This document shows positions 10,667 to 20,314 of a stretch of DNA of 64,000 nt, in pieces. The position numbers and the translations under genes are program-made. Source of the stretch: Skeletonema tropicum (lineage: Eukaryota; Bacillariophyta; Thalassiosirophyceae; Thalassiosirales; Thalassiosiraceae); the NCBI GenBank assembly GCA_037178625.1, contig CM074133.1, positions 992,001 to 1,056,000 on the forward strand. The letters run 5' to 3'. Below the pieces are notes generated by a model that made no database searches, had not been told where the DNA came from, and saw only the letters and a list, made by a program, of their open reading frames with translations. Position 1 is the first letter of the stretch. Every line of letters starts with the position of its first letter.

Positions 10667-10788
10667 CAACTATGGTCCTCACTCAATCTGATTAACTTTG
10701 TATTTATTTATTGATCGGTGAGTGAGGAGTTTTGAGTTTTGTCCGGACGCCTTTTTTGGTCATCTGTGTGGCGGGGCGGGGGCTAGTC

Positions 10789-10962
10789 GCACTCCTAGCT
10801 TCTCTCTTCTCTCTTGTGCGGCCCAGCACCCCTACCCATCGCACTCCTAGCTTCTCTCTTCTCTCTTGTGCGGCCCAGTCCCTCCTAGCTTCTCTCTTCT
10901 CTCTTGTGCGGCCCAGCACCCCTACCATCGCACTCCTAGCTTCTCTCTTCTCTCTTGTGCGG
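10789..10962. repeat. Irregular tandem repeat of 38-52 bp, four copies
   Basis: Four copies of CTCCTAGCTTCTCTCTTCTC followed by TTGTGCGGCCCAGC, starting near 10789, 10841, 10882 and 10930. The array is cut on its right by the LTR at 10964. The complement of the unit resembles the sequence near 6640-6670. Confidence 0.75.
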
Positions 10963-10963
10963 C

Positions 10964-11502
10964 TCTCAAGTTGAGAATTATCTGTCATAAGACCGTCAAA
11001 CAGAGTCGGGATAATCTAAGCGAACATTCAGGCGGGAACACGGATCGGAGCGAGATCGGTGGACTTGTAAGGAGGATCGTAGAGTACCAGAAAACGAAGG
11101 CAGTGTTGAGACGTCTAATTCTATCTTAAGCCGGACACGAAGCACTGAAGCTCTGCTGTTGTGCGTCCTACTCGACTATCGAAGTATTGATGTAGTACAT
11201 GTGCCTTGAGGCAGCGGATGTATTCCAACGTAGTTATTACTATTTCATTATTCTTATCTTGATTGTGTTGTGAGCGCCATAAAGCGAGTTGGCTTTAGTA
11301 TCTTGTGTAAAGATATGGCGGGAAAATAAGTTCTGCTGAACCGACGATCGCGGAAGATTCGACGTTCAACTTGCGGTAGATAAATGGGACGATTCCCATT
11401 AATCGGGATATGAGTATCTTCAATATCCATAAGTAGTGTACCATTGATGACATACTGGTACGATTGCGGTTGCGCTCATCTGCTTTCTTACATAAGTTGA
11501 CA
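10964..11502 (-). repeat. 3' LTR (complete, 539 bp)
   Basis: In the minus orientation it begins TGTCAACTTATG directly after GGCTGGGGAG (polypurine tract) and ends CAACTTGAGA. The boundaries are fixed by the solo LTR at 15274-16570, which has the same ends and a 5-bp target duplication. The last ~69 codons of the element's long frame lie inside this LTR. Confidence 0.75.
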
Positions 11503-14315
11503 CTCCCCAGCCAAACGTATATCGTATTCCAGACTTCCCACTTCAACAAGTAATCGCTAATCTCAAAGAACATCTGAGCAGTAAACTTATTATTGTGTGA
11601 AGTTGTTTCCATAATGGTTGGTATTTCCAGTAGCTCTTGATAATCATTGATCTGACCTGTAGGTGTATGGTCTTGATAATCCTTGATCTGTCCTGTAGGT
11701 GTTGGGTATTGGATGAGTAGTTCTTCCTCCTTTGGACTAGGTAGACGTAGATCGGCCATAGAAAATGTGGACGATAAAGCATTGTGATTGTTCGCGAAGG
11801 GCCTATTGCCGTTTGTGACTTGTGAGAAGGGCCTATTGCCGTTTGTGACTTGAACTTCAAGGTATATATGGTCATCCGCGACTTGGTAATGAAGTTGATC
11901 GTATTCATCAAAAATGCGAACACTTGAAGAGAACCCTCTCTCGGGACTTCTAACAAAGAACCTGAAGCCACACACAAAGATATCGACAAAGAATCCACCA
12001 TAGAGCCGATTGCATCGGGTGATAATTCTGCTTCCGACGATGATTTCGTGGTAATTAGTGCGTGATGCATCCATAAGTTCTTGAATAGCTGCACGTTTGC
12101 TGCGCTCCCCATGATTGAGACCGAGACGATGACGTTCGTAACTCACGAGATCAGGATGAAGAACCGAATTGACTTGATTCCGAATAACGTAGATATTGCG
12201 CTTCCTATCAACAATCCTCGATGCAAAACGTGCAATCATCATGTGACGAGAGTCACTGTCGATACTTACCAAAATAGCACCATATTCAACCATCAAAATA
12301 TTACCATATCCAAATTGAGCCGAGAAGATAGCAGAGTTTCCATCACTGATCTGCGACCGAATAATATTTTCTCTCACGGCAGTACCGAGTAAAGCAAGCA
12401 TGTTGTAAGATTTGCAAAAGGAAGTATCTTCCGTCGGACAAATGATATGATGAAGTCGAGTAGATGATGATGTCTCCCCATATTCCTCAGCAGTAACCAT
12501 GACAGAATGATGTCGATCCAAGAAAACGTTGTTGATGATGACGTTCCGAAGCAAGACGTGATACTGTCGATGACCTCGAGTAATCTCCGCAAACGAAAAG
12601 CGATGCAACCTGCAAGCGACGACGATATAGATCCTATCAGCAAGGTCTCGAGAATCATGTGAATAGAACTGAGCAGCGAAGTCTTGTAAGGACTTAAGAA
12701 CAAGTGCATTGCATTCCGCATCGACTAGTTGTGCTCGATGGTGGTAAAATTCAATCTTCGCAGCAGGAGAACAAACAACAACTTGGCTTCCAACGGCAGA
12801 ATCTTCTTGGATGTCCATCAACTTATAGAGTAGAACTTGCTCCCCATTCTTCGTCTTGTAGAACTGAATTCCATTCGACTCGTAGTACCAAATCAACTCT
12901 GAAATAATAAAGTCTCTCATCTTCGCAGGATAGTGGTAACGTCGTATCATCACAGATAGATATTCAATTGAAGGAATTTGCTCCCCATTCATCTCGCAGG
13001 ACAAAAGAAACTCTAAATTAATAAAGTATCGCATCTTCACAGGACAGTACTCTCCAATCATCATCTTGTGATATCGCAGTAGCTCTAAAGCTGTAGAGAC
13101 ATAAGATATCATGCCACGAACAAATGCATAGCCTTGAATGTGCGAAGGATCATATCGTACAAGTAATTCAAGTACAGACCAAGCGATGGTAATAAACAAG
13201 ATCTTGTTGGATGTGTGATCGGAGTTGTGACAACTGTGAGCAAGTATCATGCAACGATCAATCTTCTGGGACTTGTGAGTGATAATAACACCACTGGATT
13301 CGTCTTGAAAGACATCGATGCTTGTAGTAGATGTCAAGAGTGTCTCCGTTCTCCCGAGTAATGCATACGTCGATTGCAAAACATCTCCCCACGCAACATG
13401 AATCTTGGTCACAAGTTGATTATAGTATCGAACATGTTGTGTCCCTTGCGAAAGATCGTGCAACCAGATAAAGTCGACACTAAAGATTACCATTACTCCC
13501 CATAGTCTCAAGAGATAATTTGCAAGTATGAGTCCCTCACTACTGATACTGAAAAACATCACTCCTCTATTCACAACTAGGAAGTCATGAGTACCATCGA
13601 GTAGATGATCTGCGATGTGACGATGTTCACCAAAGATAACAACATCGATATGCTGTCGCTTGATAGAACTTGTGCCCAGGAACTGAATATCGAGTTTCCA
13701 GAATAGGGTCATCAAAAGGGCGCTGATGTCATGTTGTCGAAGACAAGCTATAACACCGATAGGACGTGTATCCATAGATGGATATATGTTGGTATTAACA
13801 CCAGAAGGAGTTACCAAAGTACTGAATTCCGAAGGATCCATGATGCGAAGAATAATAACTGCGATCAATTTGTCTCCACCCAATGTAGAAGTGTCGAGAA
13901 TATAGTGTCTGGTTCCTAAGCTCACATCTAGACGAAGCACCGATCGAATCGAGAGAGATGCCGGGTTAAGTGCGGGCAAAGGCCTGTACACAGTGACAAT
14001 CCACCATTTATCCTCTTGACTTCCTAATAAGGAGAGACCCATTACTAACGAAGGATGGCCCACCACATGGTAGATATCCACTTCTTCACAAGACACGTAA
14101 ATCCACGAACGTGTAGATATGATGCCTTCAGTAGAAAACAGGACTTGATGTAAATCCAAAAACTCGGATAAGGGTCTCCGCCACCTTCCTCTGCGAAATA
14201 CATCAGATTCCATATTAGCATCTCGACTACCATCACTGGTCTCTAAAGAAGCGTCTACAAAACCCTCATCGGCAGTAACATCGCCACGTGAAGAAGAAAG
14301 TTGATCCTCCTGCAT
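11295..14315 (-). CDS. Long frame of unknown function in the non-autonomous LTR element
   Basis: 1006 codons from ATG 14315. The first ~50 residues (SSRGD, VFVDASLETSDGSRDANMES, FRRGRWRRPLS) match the start of the Copia polyprotein at 43744. After RRPLS the two diverge completely. The remainder is rich in I, V, S, H and R, with no zinc knuckle and none of the pol motifs (YVDD, D-D-E, protease DSG). Internal repeats are visible: VTNGNRPF twice, TPTGQI.DYQ twice, and two similar blocks around PVKMRYFI / PAKMRDFI. An uninterrupted frame of this length is very unlikely by chance, but other minus-strand frames here are also fairly open, so expression is not certain. It could be a diverged Gag or a captured gene. 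Confidence 0.5.
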   Translation of the reverse strand: MQEDQLSSSRGDVTADEGFVDASLETSDGSRDANMESDVFRRGRWRRPLSEFLDLHQVLFSTEGIISTRSWIYVSCEEVDIYHVVGHPSLVMGLSLLGSQEDKWWIVTVYRPLPALNPASLSIRSVLRLDVSLGTRHYILDTSTLGGDKLIAVIILRIMDPSEFSTLVTPSGVNTNIYPSMDTRPIGVIACLRQHDISALLMTLFWKLDIQFLGTSSIKRQHIDVVIFGEHRHIADHLLDGTHDFLVVNRGVMFFSISSEGLILANYLLRLWGVMVIFSVDFIWLHDLSQGTQHVRYYNQLVTKIHVAWGDVLQSTYALLGRTETLLTSTTSIDVFQDESSGVIITHKSQKIDRCMILAHSCHNSDHTSNKILFITIAWSVLELLVRYDPSHIQGYAFVRGMISYVSTALELLRYHKMMIGEYCPVKMRYFINLEFLLSCEMNGEQIPSIEYLSVMIRRYHYPAKMRDFIISELIWYYESNGIQFYKTKNGEQVLLYKLMDIQEDSAVGSQVVVCSPAAKIEFYHHRAQLVDAECNALVLKSLQDFAAQFYSHDSRDLADRIYIVVACRLHRFSFAEITRGHRQYHVLLRNVIINNVFLDRHHSVMVTAEEYGETSSSTRLHHIICPTEDTSFCKSYNMLALLGTAVRENIIRSQISDGNSAIFSAQFGYGNILMVEYGAILVSIDSDSRHMMIARFASRIVDRKRNIYVIRNQVNSVLHPDLVSYERHRLGLNHGERSKRAAIQELMDASRTNYHEIIVGSRIITRCNRLYGGFFVDIFVCGFRFFVRSPERGFSSSVRIFDEYDQLHYQVADDHIYLEVQVTNGNRPFSQVTNGNRPFANNHNALSSTFSMADLRLPSPKEEELLIQYPTPTGQIKDYQDHTPTGQINDYQELLEIPTIMETTSHNNKFTAQMFFEISDYLLKWEVWNTIYVWLGSVNLCKKADERNRNRTSMSSMVHYLWILKILISRLMGIVPFIYRKLNVESSAIVGSAELIFPPYLYTRY

Positions 14316-14541
14316 GATGATATTGGCGTCAGATAAAGATGTTATGCTGTTTTGTCAGCTATCACGGGTGTCCACTTGGTATGAAAGGAAGGTCTATTAA
14401 GCAAGGTGTTTGCCTAGCAAAACGGAAGTCCACTTATATCAGGGAGAGTTGGATTTTCTCATAAGACTCAACAACTAAAGGCTTGACAGATAATTCTTCG
14501 GTGTATCTGAAGCTATTGTTAAAGCACGAGAACTGATAATC

Positions 14542-14792
14542 TCTCAAGTTGAGAATTATCTGTCATAAGACCGTCAAACAGAGTCGGGATAATCTAAGCG
14601 AACATTCAGGCGGGAACACGGATCGGAGCGAGATCGGTGGACTTGTAAGGAGGATCGTAGAGTACCAGAAAACGAAGGCAGTGTTGAGACGTCTAATTCT
14701 ATCTTAAGCCGGACACGAAGCACTGAAGCTCTGCTGTTGTGCGTCCTACTCGACTATCGAAGTATTGATGTAGTACATGTGCCTTGAGGCAG
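14542..14792 (-). repeat. 5' LTR, truncated to 251 bp
   Basis: Identical by eye to 10964-11214. It breaks off at ...GAGGCAG, where an inverted LTR fragment begins four bases later. Confidence 0.8.
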
Positions 14793-14796
14793 TTGA

Positions 14797-14965
14797 ATCA
14801 AGATAAGAATAATGAAATAGTAATAACTACGTTGGAATACATCCGCTGCCTCAATGCACATGTACTACATCAATACTTCGATAGTCGAGTAGGACGCACA
14901 ACAGCAGAGCTTCAGTGCTTCGTGTCCGGCTTAAGATAGAATTAGACGTCTCAACACTGCCTTCG
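14797..14965 (+). repeat. Inverted fragment of the same LTR
   Basis: Plus-oriented copy of an internal LTR section (from ATCAAGATAAGAATAATG to ACACTGCCTTCGTTT), corresponding to about 15512-15684 of the solo LTR. With the truncated 5' LTR it forms an imperfect palindrome, a likely rearrangement scar. Confidence 0.75.
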
Positions 14966-15273
14966 TTTAAATGCAGGACACAAGAATCATTGGCTCGAAC
15001 CCATACATAGAGTGCCCGAGCAGCGGCCCAGTCCCCGGTGGTAGGCAGGGCACATAAAAGAATGGGCTGCGTATCGATTTGATTAGGTTATCACCTATTC
15101 AGTTTGACTAGAAAAATTATTAGTAGAAATAGCGCGAAAGGTCCTGATTAGGTTATCCCCCAATAGCTCCTTGGCTAGATAACCTCCAACCTACCATACC
15201 TCCAGACCTCCAACATCCAAAACCCTCCAAAACCCAAAAGTATTGATCCGAAGTCCTTCACCATGGTGGACTA

Positions 15274-16570
15274 TGTCAACTTATGTAAGAAAGCAGATGA
15301 GCGCAACCGCAATCGTACCAGTATGTCATCAATGGTACACTACTTATGGATATTGAAGATACTCATATCCCGATTAATGGGAATCGTCCCATTTATCTAC
15401 CGCAAGTTGAACGTCGAATCTTCCGCGATCGTCGGTTCAGCAGAACTTATTTTCCCGCCATATCTTTACACAAGATACTAAAGCCAACTCGCTTTATGGC
15501 GCTCACAACACAATCAAGATAAGAATAATGAAATAGTAATAACTACGTTGGAATACATCCGCTGCCTCAAGGCACATGTACTACATCAATACTTCGATAG
15601 TCGAGTAGGACGCACAACAGCAGAGCTTCAGTGCTTCGTGTCCGGCTTAAGATAGAATTAGACGTCTCAACACTGCCTTCGTTTTCTGGTACTCTACGAT
15701 CCTCCTTACAAGTCCACCGATCTCGCTGTTGATGAATGCTTTTGCCAACTAACGTAGATAACCGGTTATCTACGTTAGTTGGCAAAAGCATTCATCAACA
15801 TAATGAAAGTCGCTAGCGCCGAGATGACTGTCGTGCAGTCCAGAACCTCGTGTTCGCTGAGCGTATGCTTCTAAGCATTACAAGCCTGACTGCACTATCA
15901 AGTGACAGTCATCTCTAGCCGATTATCTACATTAGATGGAGCATTCTAATGTTGCCCCTGGTGTTCAATATTATCACCATCCCCCCATCAGACCACAGGC
16001 TACTGGCTGGCTACTGATGGCTCTTACTACTCTGGCTCTTACGTGCGCGGAGGTAGAGTACCTGACTCGGGGCTCGAACTAGCGACTTTCATTATGTTGA
16101 TGAATATAATCGGCTAGAGATGACTGTCACTTGATAGTGCAGTCAGGCTTGTAATGCTTAGAAGCATACGCTCAGCGAACACGAGGTTCTGGACTGCACG
16201 ACAGTCATCTCGGCGCTAGCGACTTTCATTATGTTGATGAATGCTTTTGCCAACTAACGTAGATAACCGGTTATCTACGTTAGTTGGCAAAAGCATTCAT
16301 CAACATAATGAAAGTCGCTAGCGCCGAGATGACTGTCGTGCAGTCCAGAACCTCGTGTTCGCTGAGCGTATGCTTCTAAGCATTACAAGCCTGACTGCAC
16401 TATCAAGTGACAGTCATCTCTAACCGGTTATCTACGTTAGTTGGCAAAAGCATTCATCAACACTCGCTCCGATATGTAGGCTCCGATCCGTGTTCCCGCC
16501 TGAATGTTCGCTTATTAGATTATCCCGACTCTGTTTGACGGTCTTATGACAGATAATTCTCAACTTGAGA
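15274..16570 (+). repeat. Solo LTR with 5-bp target duplication, interrupted by an insertion
   Basis: Plus-oriented LTR of the family at 10964: it begins TGTCAACTTATG, ends CAACTTGAGA, and is flanked by GACTA (15269-15273 and 16571-16575). The LTR is split by a 736-bp insertion at 15727-16462. Relative to the complete LTR it has a 14-bp and a 3-bp insertion. The structure indicates loss of a full element by LTR-LTR recombination. Confidence 0.8.
15727..16462. mobile_element. Nested palindromic insertion with TG...CA ends and a 5-bp target duplication
   Basis: It is flanked by CTCGC (15722-15726 and 16463-16467). It contains two perfect 72-bp palindromes (15728-15799 and 16233-16304), each made of two head-to-head copies of a 36-bp arm beginning GTTGATGAATGCTTTTGCC, and it ends with one more arm. 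Between them are three copies, in both orientations, of a 95-bp module (15821-15915, 16117-16211, 16326-16420) whose own ends are GAGATGACTGTC inverted. The same pieces occur at 38631-38868, 44639-44971 and 50513-50552. Confidence 0.75.
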
Positions 16571-16575
16571 GACTA

Positions 16576-17225
16576 CTAGTAAAAATGAGGTCAATGAATA
16601 TGCTTCTATTAGCCAAATAATCGACATTCGCCTCCCCTATTATGGCATAGGATCTCCGAACCGCCGTTTATTCGCCTAATTGTGCATCGGCTGTTGCGAA
16701 AATGACTTTGAACATAACCATCATCGTCGAGATGATGCGATATTCCTAATCTGTCGATGACAACAAACCATTGCCGTCGAGTCGACTAACACCAAACAAC
16801 GCCGCCGACCCGACATCAAAAATGATATCCACTATTGGTGAATCGTTGTTATTTATTAATGGCGGCTGTTTGCAGCGACAAGTAATGGTGCAAAACATAT
16901 GTGGGGGTATTATTATTTTTACAGTCCATGTTGACGCATCCCAGCAACTACTAACTGGTTCTTCAAATAACTGTCATTCATCAAACAATGGGAGTAGCGA
17001 ATTAGAGGACGCCGACCTGAACTTATTATCAGTCAAAAAGTATATCTTATTATGTTCTAGGGTACTGATGTTGTGTTGAAGTAGAGTGGATCTATGGTGT
17101 AGTTTGCACAGAAGTTCGTGACAATATGGGTGGAAGTTTATGAGAAGAAAGCATACAATTCATTGTGACACCATTAGTTAGTATTGGAGAGTAGTGAATC
17201 TGCGTTTATTGCATGAATGCTTTGT
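16576..17225. other. Stretch without a recognisable gene
   Basis: Interior of the 15046-18648 element between the solo LTR and the minus-strand frame. A plus-strand open frame of about 100 codons at 16771-17079 shows no motif. A run of nine G lies at about 17231-17239, just inside the next gene's 3' end. Confidence 0.3.
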
Positions 17226-18488
17226 TCAGGGGGGGGGGAGTTTATTGCAGGGTATGTGTTCCATCAAGATAGAGGGTGAGTTCAAGAGTGATGTTTCAAA
17301 CATCTCATCAGACATCTCTTCTACTTTCAACTCCTCAAATTTGGCCAACTTGTCTAGCAAACGCTTGTGCAGTTGATCTTTACGATTCCTCTCCTGATTA
17401 AGCTTTCGGATCCGAACAGTCCATTCTTTTGGTTTCAATTTTGATATTGGTACACTGCTATCTGGAGCCACTCTCATTTCCGCATTATCAGCTCTCCGCT
17501 GCTCATACCTCCTTTCAAGGGACAGTTTGGTACTGCATTTGGTACATAGCATGGTTTGATTTTTCCGCACCTCACTAACCTTGTTGCGCCCACACTTACA
17601 AACTGTAAACATCATGTTTACTTCTACCTTTGCGGCTGATGTCCTGGCTTTTGTAGCTTTGAATTGGATACTATCGATTTCGGCTACTTTCATCAAGCCT
17701 CCAATTTTGGTCAAGTCTGTATCTGTTGCTAAATCCTTTTGCTCCAGCTGTTTGTATCTTTTTTCCAACACTTTCCTGAGCCTTTCCTTCGATGGAATCA
17801 GATCTTGTACGGTCGCATCCTGCTCGTTCTCTTGCTGCTGCGGTTTGGTAGTTTCTTTGTTGAGATCTTGCATGGTCGCATCTTGCTCGTTCTCCTTCTG
17901 CTGCGGTTTGGTAGTTTCTTTGTCGGTGGTTCTGTTGTTTGTATCACTTTTTGTCTTCTTCTTGGCAGGTGTAACACGGCGAAGTGGTGCCTTTTTTTGT
18001 AACTCGTTAGAGCGCTTCATTACTCCCTTCTCAAAAGCGGCAGTGATATTGGCAGGAGTTGCTTTCAACGTTGTATAAACTTCGAAATGTTGATGGAAGG
18101 TGGTGGTGTCTTTATCATCGGCGGCGGCATCAGTTTGGATAGTGTTGTTGCTAAAGTAATGACACATTCTTGACCAAATCAGTAACGTTATGTCACCGAA
18201 GTGCGCTTTGGTGCCCTCTGGCGATATGTAGACATATCGGTGCTGTTTGTAGGGCATAGGAGCACCTACATCTCGACCACATTCAAAGTGCATATTCCCC
18301 GGGGATGCTTCGTTTCTGTAAAGTCTCATCACCTTTGCGCTGATGCTATGGCATTCCATGGCACTTTCTCTGTCATCCAGACGCCCATCGGACATGGCTC
18401 GGATGTGACCGCCATATTGGCGTCGACGAATTATGTGTGTAGTGTTCGATGTGTAAGAGCCGTTGGCATTGTCATGATGTTTGTACAA
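17226..18488 (-). CDS. Uncharacterised protein with coding repeats and a Cys4 cluster
   Basis: 420 codons open from 18488 (TTG); the first ATG is at about 18395 (MSDGRLDD). A middle region is low-complexity and charged, with two tandem copies of KETTKPQQxENEQDATxQDL. Next come a coiled-coil-like stretch (KERLRKVLEKRYKQLEQK) and a possible zinc ribbon with CKCG and, 17 residues on, CTKC. A second charged helix region closes the protein. I do not recognise the family. It is the only long frame in its inverted-repeat element, so it may be a transposon accessory or DNA-binding protein. Confidence 0.45.
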   Translation of the reverse strand: MYKHHDNANGSYTSNTTHIIRRRQYGGHIRAMSDGRLDDRESAMECHSISAKVMRLYRNEASPGNMHFECGRDVGAPMPYKQHRYVYISPEGTKAHFGDITLLIWSRMCHYFSNNTIQTDAAADDKDTTTFHQHFEVYTTLKATPANITAAFEKGVMKRSNELQKKAPLRRVTPAKKKTKSDTNNRTTDKETTKPQQKENEQDATMQDLNKETTKPQQQENEQDATVQDLIPSKERLRKVLEKRYKQLEQKDLATDTDLTKIGGLMKVAEIDSIQFKATKARTSAAKVEVNMMFTVCKCGRNKVSEVRKNQTMLCTKCSTKLSLERRYEQRRADNAEMRVAPDSSVPISKLKPKEWTVRIRKLNQERNRKDQLHKRLLDKLAKFEELKVEEMSDEMFETSLLNSPSILMEHIPCNKLPPP

Positions 18489-18649
18489 ATAAAAGAGAGG
18501 CGGTGCCGATTTCGGATTTTGAATTTTGAAACTAGCTAACTGTACGGTACTTTCAATCTACTGTACCTCTTACGTAGAGGTTATCTAGCCAGGTATTATG
18601 GAGGGTCTGCGCGCGATACGCATGCAGCCCATTCTTTTATGTGCCCTGG

Positions 18650-20314
18650 TGGAGTGTAACATATGTTCCGAACGTATGTCACTCATCATTTTTTACGGGG
18701 GACAGTCTACTATTGCACACTGCTACAATACTACTCCTACGCATCAAGTTGGCCTGTAACAATCTTCTTAGATGGTTGCTAGGCCCCAATCCCTATCAGC
18801 TGCTGGATGGTGCTCGGTACTCGACAACTCCTCTCCCGGATGCCGGGTCGAAGACTGGTCGAAGAAGTTCAAATCCAAATCCAATTCCAGGCCAAAAAGG
18901 AGATCTAGTGCTGAAGTGAAGTAGACGAGAAGTTGGGTTTGGAAGCCGACAATCTGGGTTAGAGATGTGATATCCCAGAGGTTGTTGGTGGCTTTGACTC
19001 GATCCGCCCGGGCCAAATTGATTACAAAGAGCTTGCGATTTGTGATGCGGGGAAGAGCGCGTGAAATCTTGGCTGCGAAGTTCAGCGGCAGAGATTGTAG
19101 AAGGTGTCAATTTGTAGCATGCAATCCTTCTGAGAATTGCACGGTGTCGGTTACGAAAGCAAGGGAGTTCCATCTACCCATGATCATCGTATTGGTTTGG
19201 CAAGGAACTTCATCATTGCTCCTCTTGCTCAGTTTTAGTGTGTGCCAACATCGTGTCGGCTGAAGCCGAGTGTTTCAAGACCGGTGGTGTCGACGGTTGC
19301 CTTAATGTCAATTGATTTATTCATCCGAGGTGAGGTAGAAGAATTTGGTCTGCCATTTGGGATCGTATCCTGGGTATGATCTGAGGTGTTTTACCACTGA
19401 AGTCCAAAGTTTGCATGGGCACAGGACGGGGTGATCAGTAGAGTACTGATTAATTTTCTTTTCGATTGTCTCTGATTTCATTCTGTGGGCCGAATGAAGT
19501 GGAGAGGGTTGTAGCTAGATGTAGGTTGGGGTGGTCTTGTATCTCAGTGCGTGGGGTTTTGAATTTGAATATTCAGCAGCAGCAGACCGCATGCAGGGAG
19601 ATAGAGCCCCGCTAAAGGTCTGTGCTCTAGTGATTGCTCTTGGTTGGGTGGATAATCGAAGGATTATTCTATAGACGTGGGGGGGGGGGGGGGTCGCCTT
19701 TTGTGTTTTGTTGGGCTGTTGGATCTTGGCGACTGAACAGTTTGTGTTATGTGTTTGTATGAGGGTGCAGAGGATCCGGGTACGATTGATTTGTGTGTAT
19801 CTTTCGAGATAGGGGTCGATAATGTCGGATTGTCCGAGGAAGTCCAGTCAGTGTCGCCAGCTGCTATTGAACTTTGTTTGGGTCGCCCTGGGCTTGATCC
19901 TGAGCTTGATCCTGAGCTTGAGCTTGGCCTTGAGCTTGGCCTTGAGCTTGGCCTTGAGCTTGATCTTGATCTTGAGCTTGATGTATCGTATGTCATGACG
20001 AAGGATTCGTTGTCACCATCTTGTTGGAGCCTGGCAAGAGTAAGGAAATGAAAGCTGAAATGGTCGATTCATTGCAGAGCGTATCGCCAAGGAAATAGTA
20101 TCATATTGAATGACATCATATTGGGTGCTTCCGATAAAGGTGACATCGACGTTGGACTGAGTTCTGTCAAGAAGAATGGTATCGCAGTGAGAGCTACCAA
20201 AAGGGGATTGAGTCACATTGTAGAGACATAGCATCACACTGGGGCTGCCAGAGGTTGCATTAGGTTGAGTTCTGGAGAAGAGTGAGCTATTGAATTGAGC
20301 GCTGCTGAATAGCT
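18650..20314. other. No confident gene; short repeats
   Basis: Short open frames on both strands are serine- and proline-rich and show no motif. A 16-base poly-G run sits at about 19679-19694. A 12-bp tandem repeat (GAGCTTGATCCT / GAGCTTGGCCTT) at about 19889-19982 produces an RPSSRPSS-like frame on the minus strand. Confidence 0.4.

Larger units (their letters stand above)
10964..14792 (-). mobile_element. Non-autonomous LTR retrotransposon with a 1006-codon frame and no pol
   Basis: In the minus orientation the order is a 5' LTR (14542-14792, truncated), leader, one long frame, a GGGGAG-type polypurine tract and a complete 3' LTR (10964-11502). The overlapping 251 bp of the two LTRs look identical, so the insertion is recent. 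The leader and first ~50 codons are clearly homologous to the Copia element at 38869-44421. No protease, integrase, reverse transcriptase or RNase H motif is found. A possible primer site (TTATCAG) directly follows the 5' LTR. The left LTR interrupts a tandem repeat; the right side is rearranged, so no target duplication can be read. Confidence 0.7.
15046..18648. mobile_element. Terminal-inverted-repeat element carrying a 420-codon frame
   Basis: CAGGGCACATAAAAGAATGG plus GCTGC stands at 15046-15070 and is exactly inverted at 18624-18648. Inside the ends, GGCTAGATAACCTC recurs inverted (about 15173 and 18580). The interior holds a solo LTR (15274-16570) and a minus-strand frame at 17226-18488. 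Without the LTR the element would be about 2.3 kb. No target duplication is evident and no known transposase motif was seen, so the class is open. Confidence 0.55.

Noticed and set aside
11215..11290. First reading of the LTR of the 11-14.8 kb element as 252 bp long
   Set aside because: The solo LTR at 15274 and the polypurine tract at 11503-11511 show the LTR is 539 bp and that the right copy is truncated.
14990..15020. GGGTTCGAGCC-like B box on the minus strand
   Set aside because: An isolated box without an acceptor stem or A box at proper spacing.
16030..16090. tRNA-like A and B box words (GGTAGAGTACCTGACTCG, GGGCTCGAAC), also at 44930 and inverted at 38680
   Set aside because: No cloverleaf can be folded around them, and they lie within a mobile inverted-repeat element. 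A tRNA-derived origin is possible but not shown.
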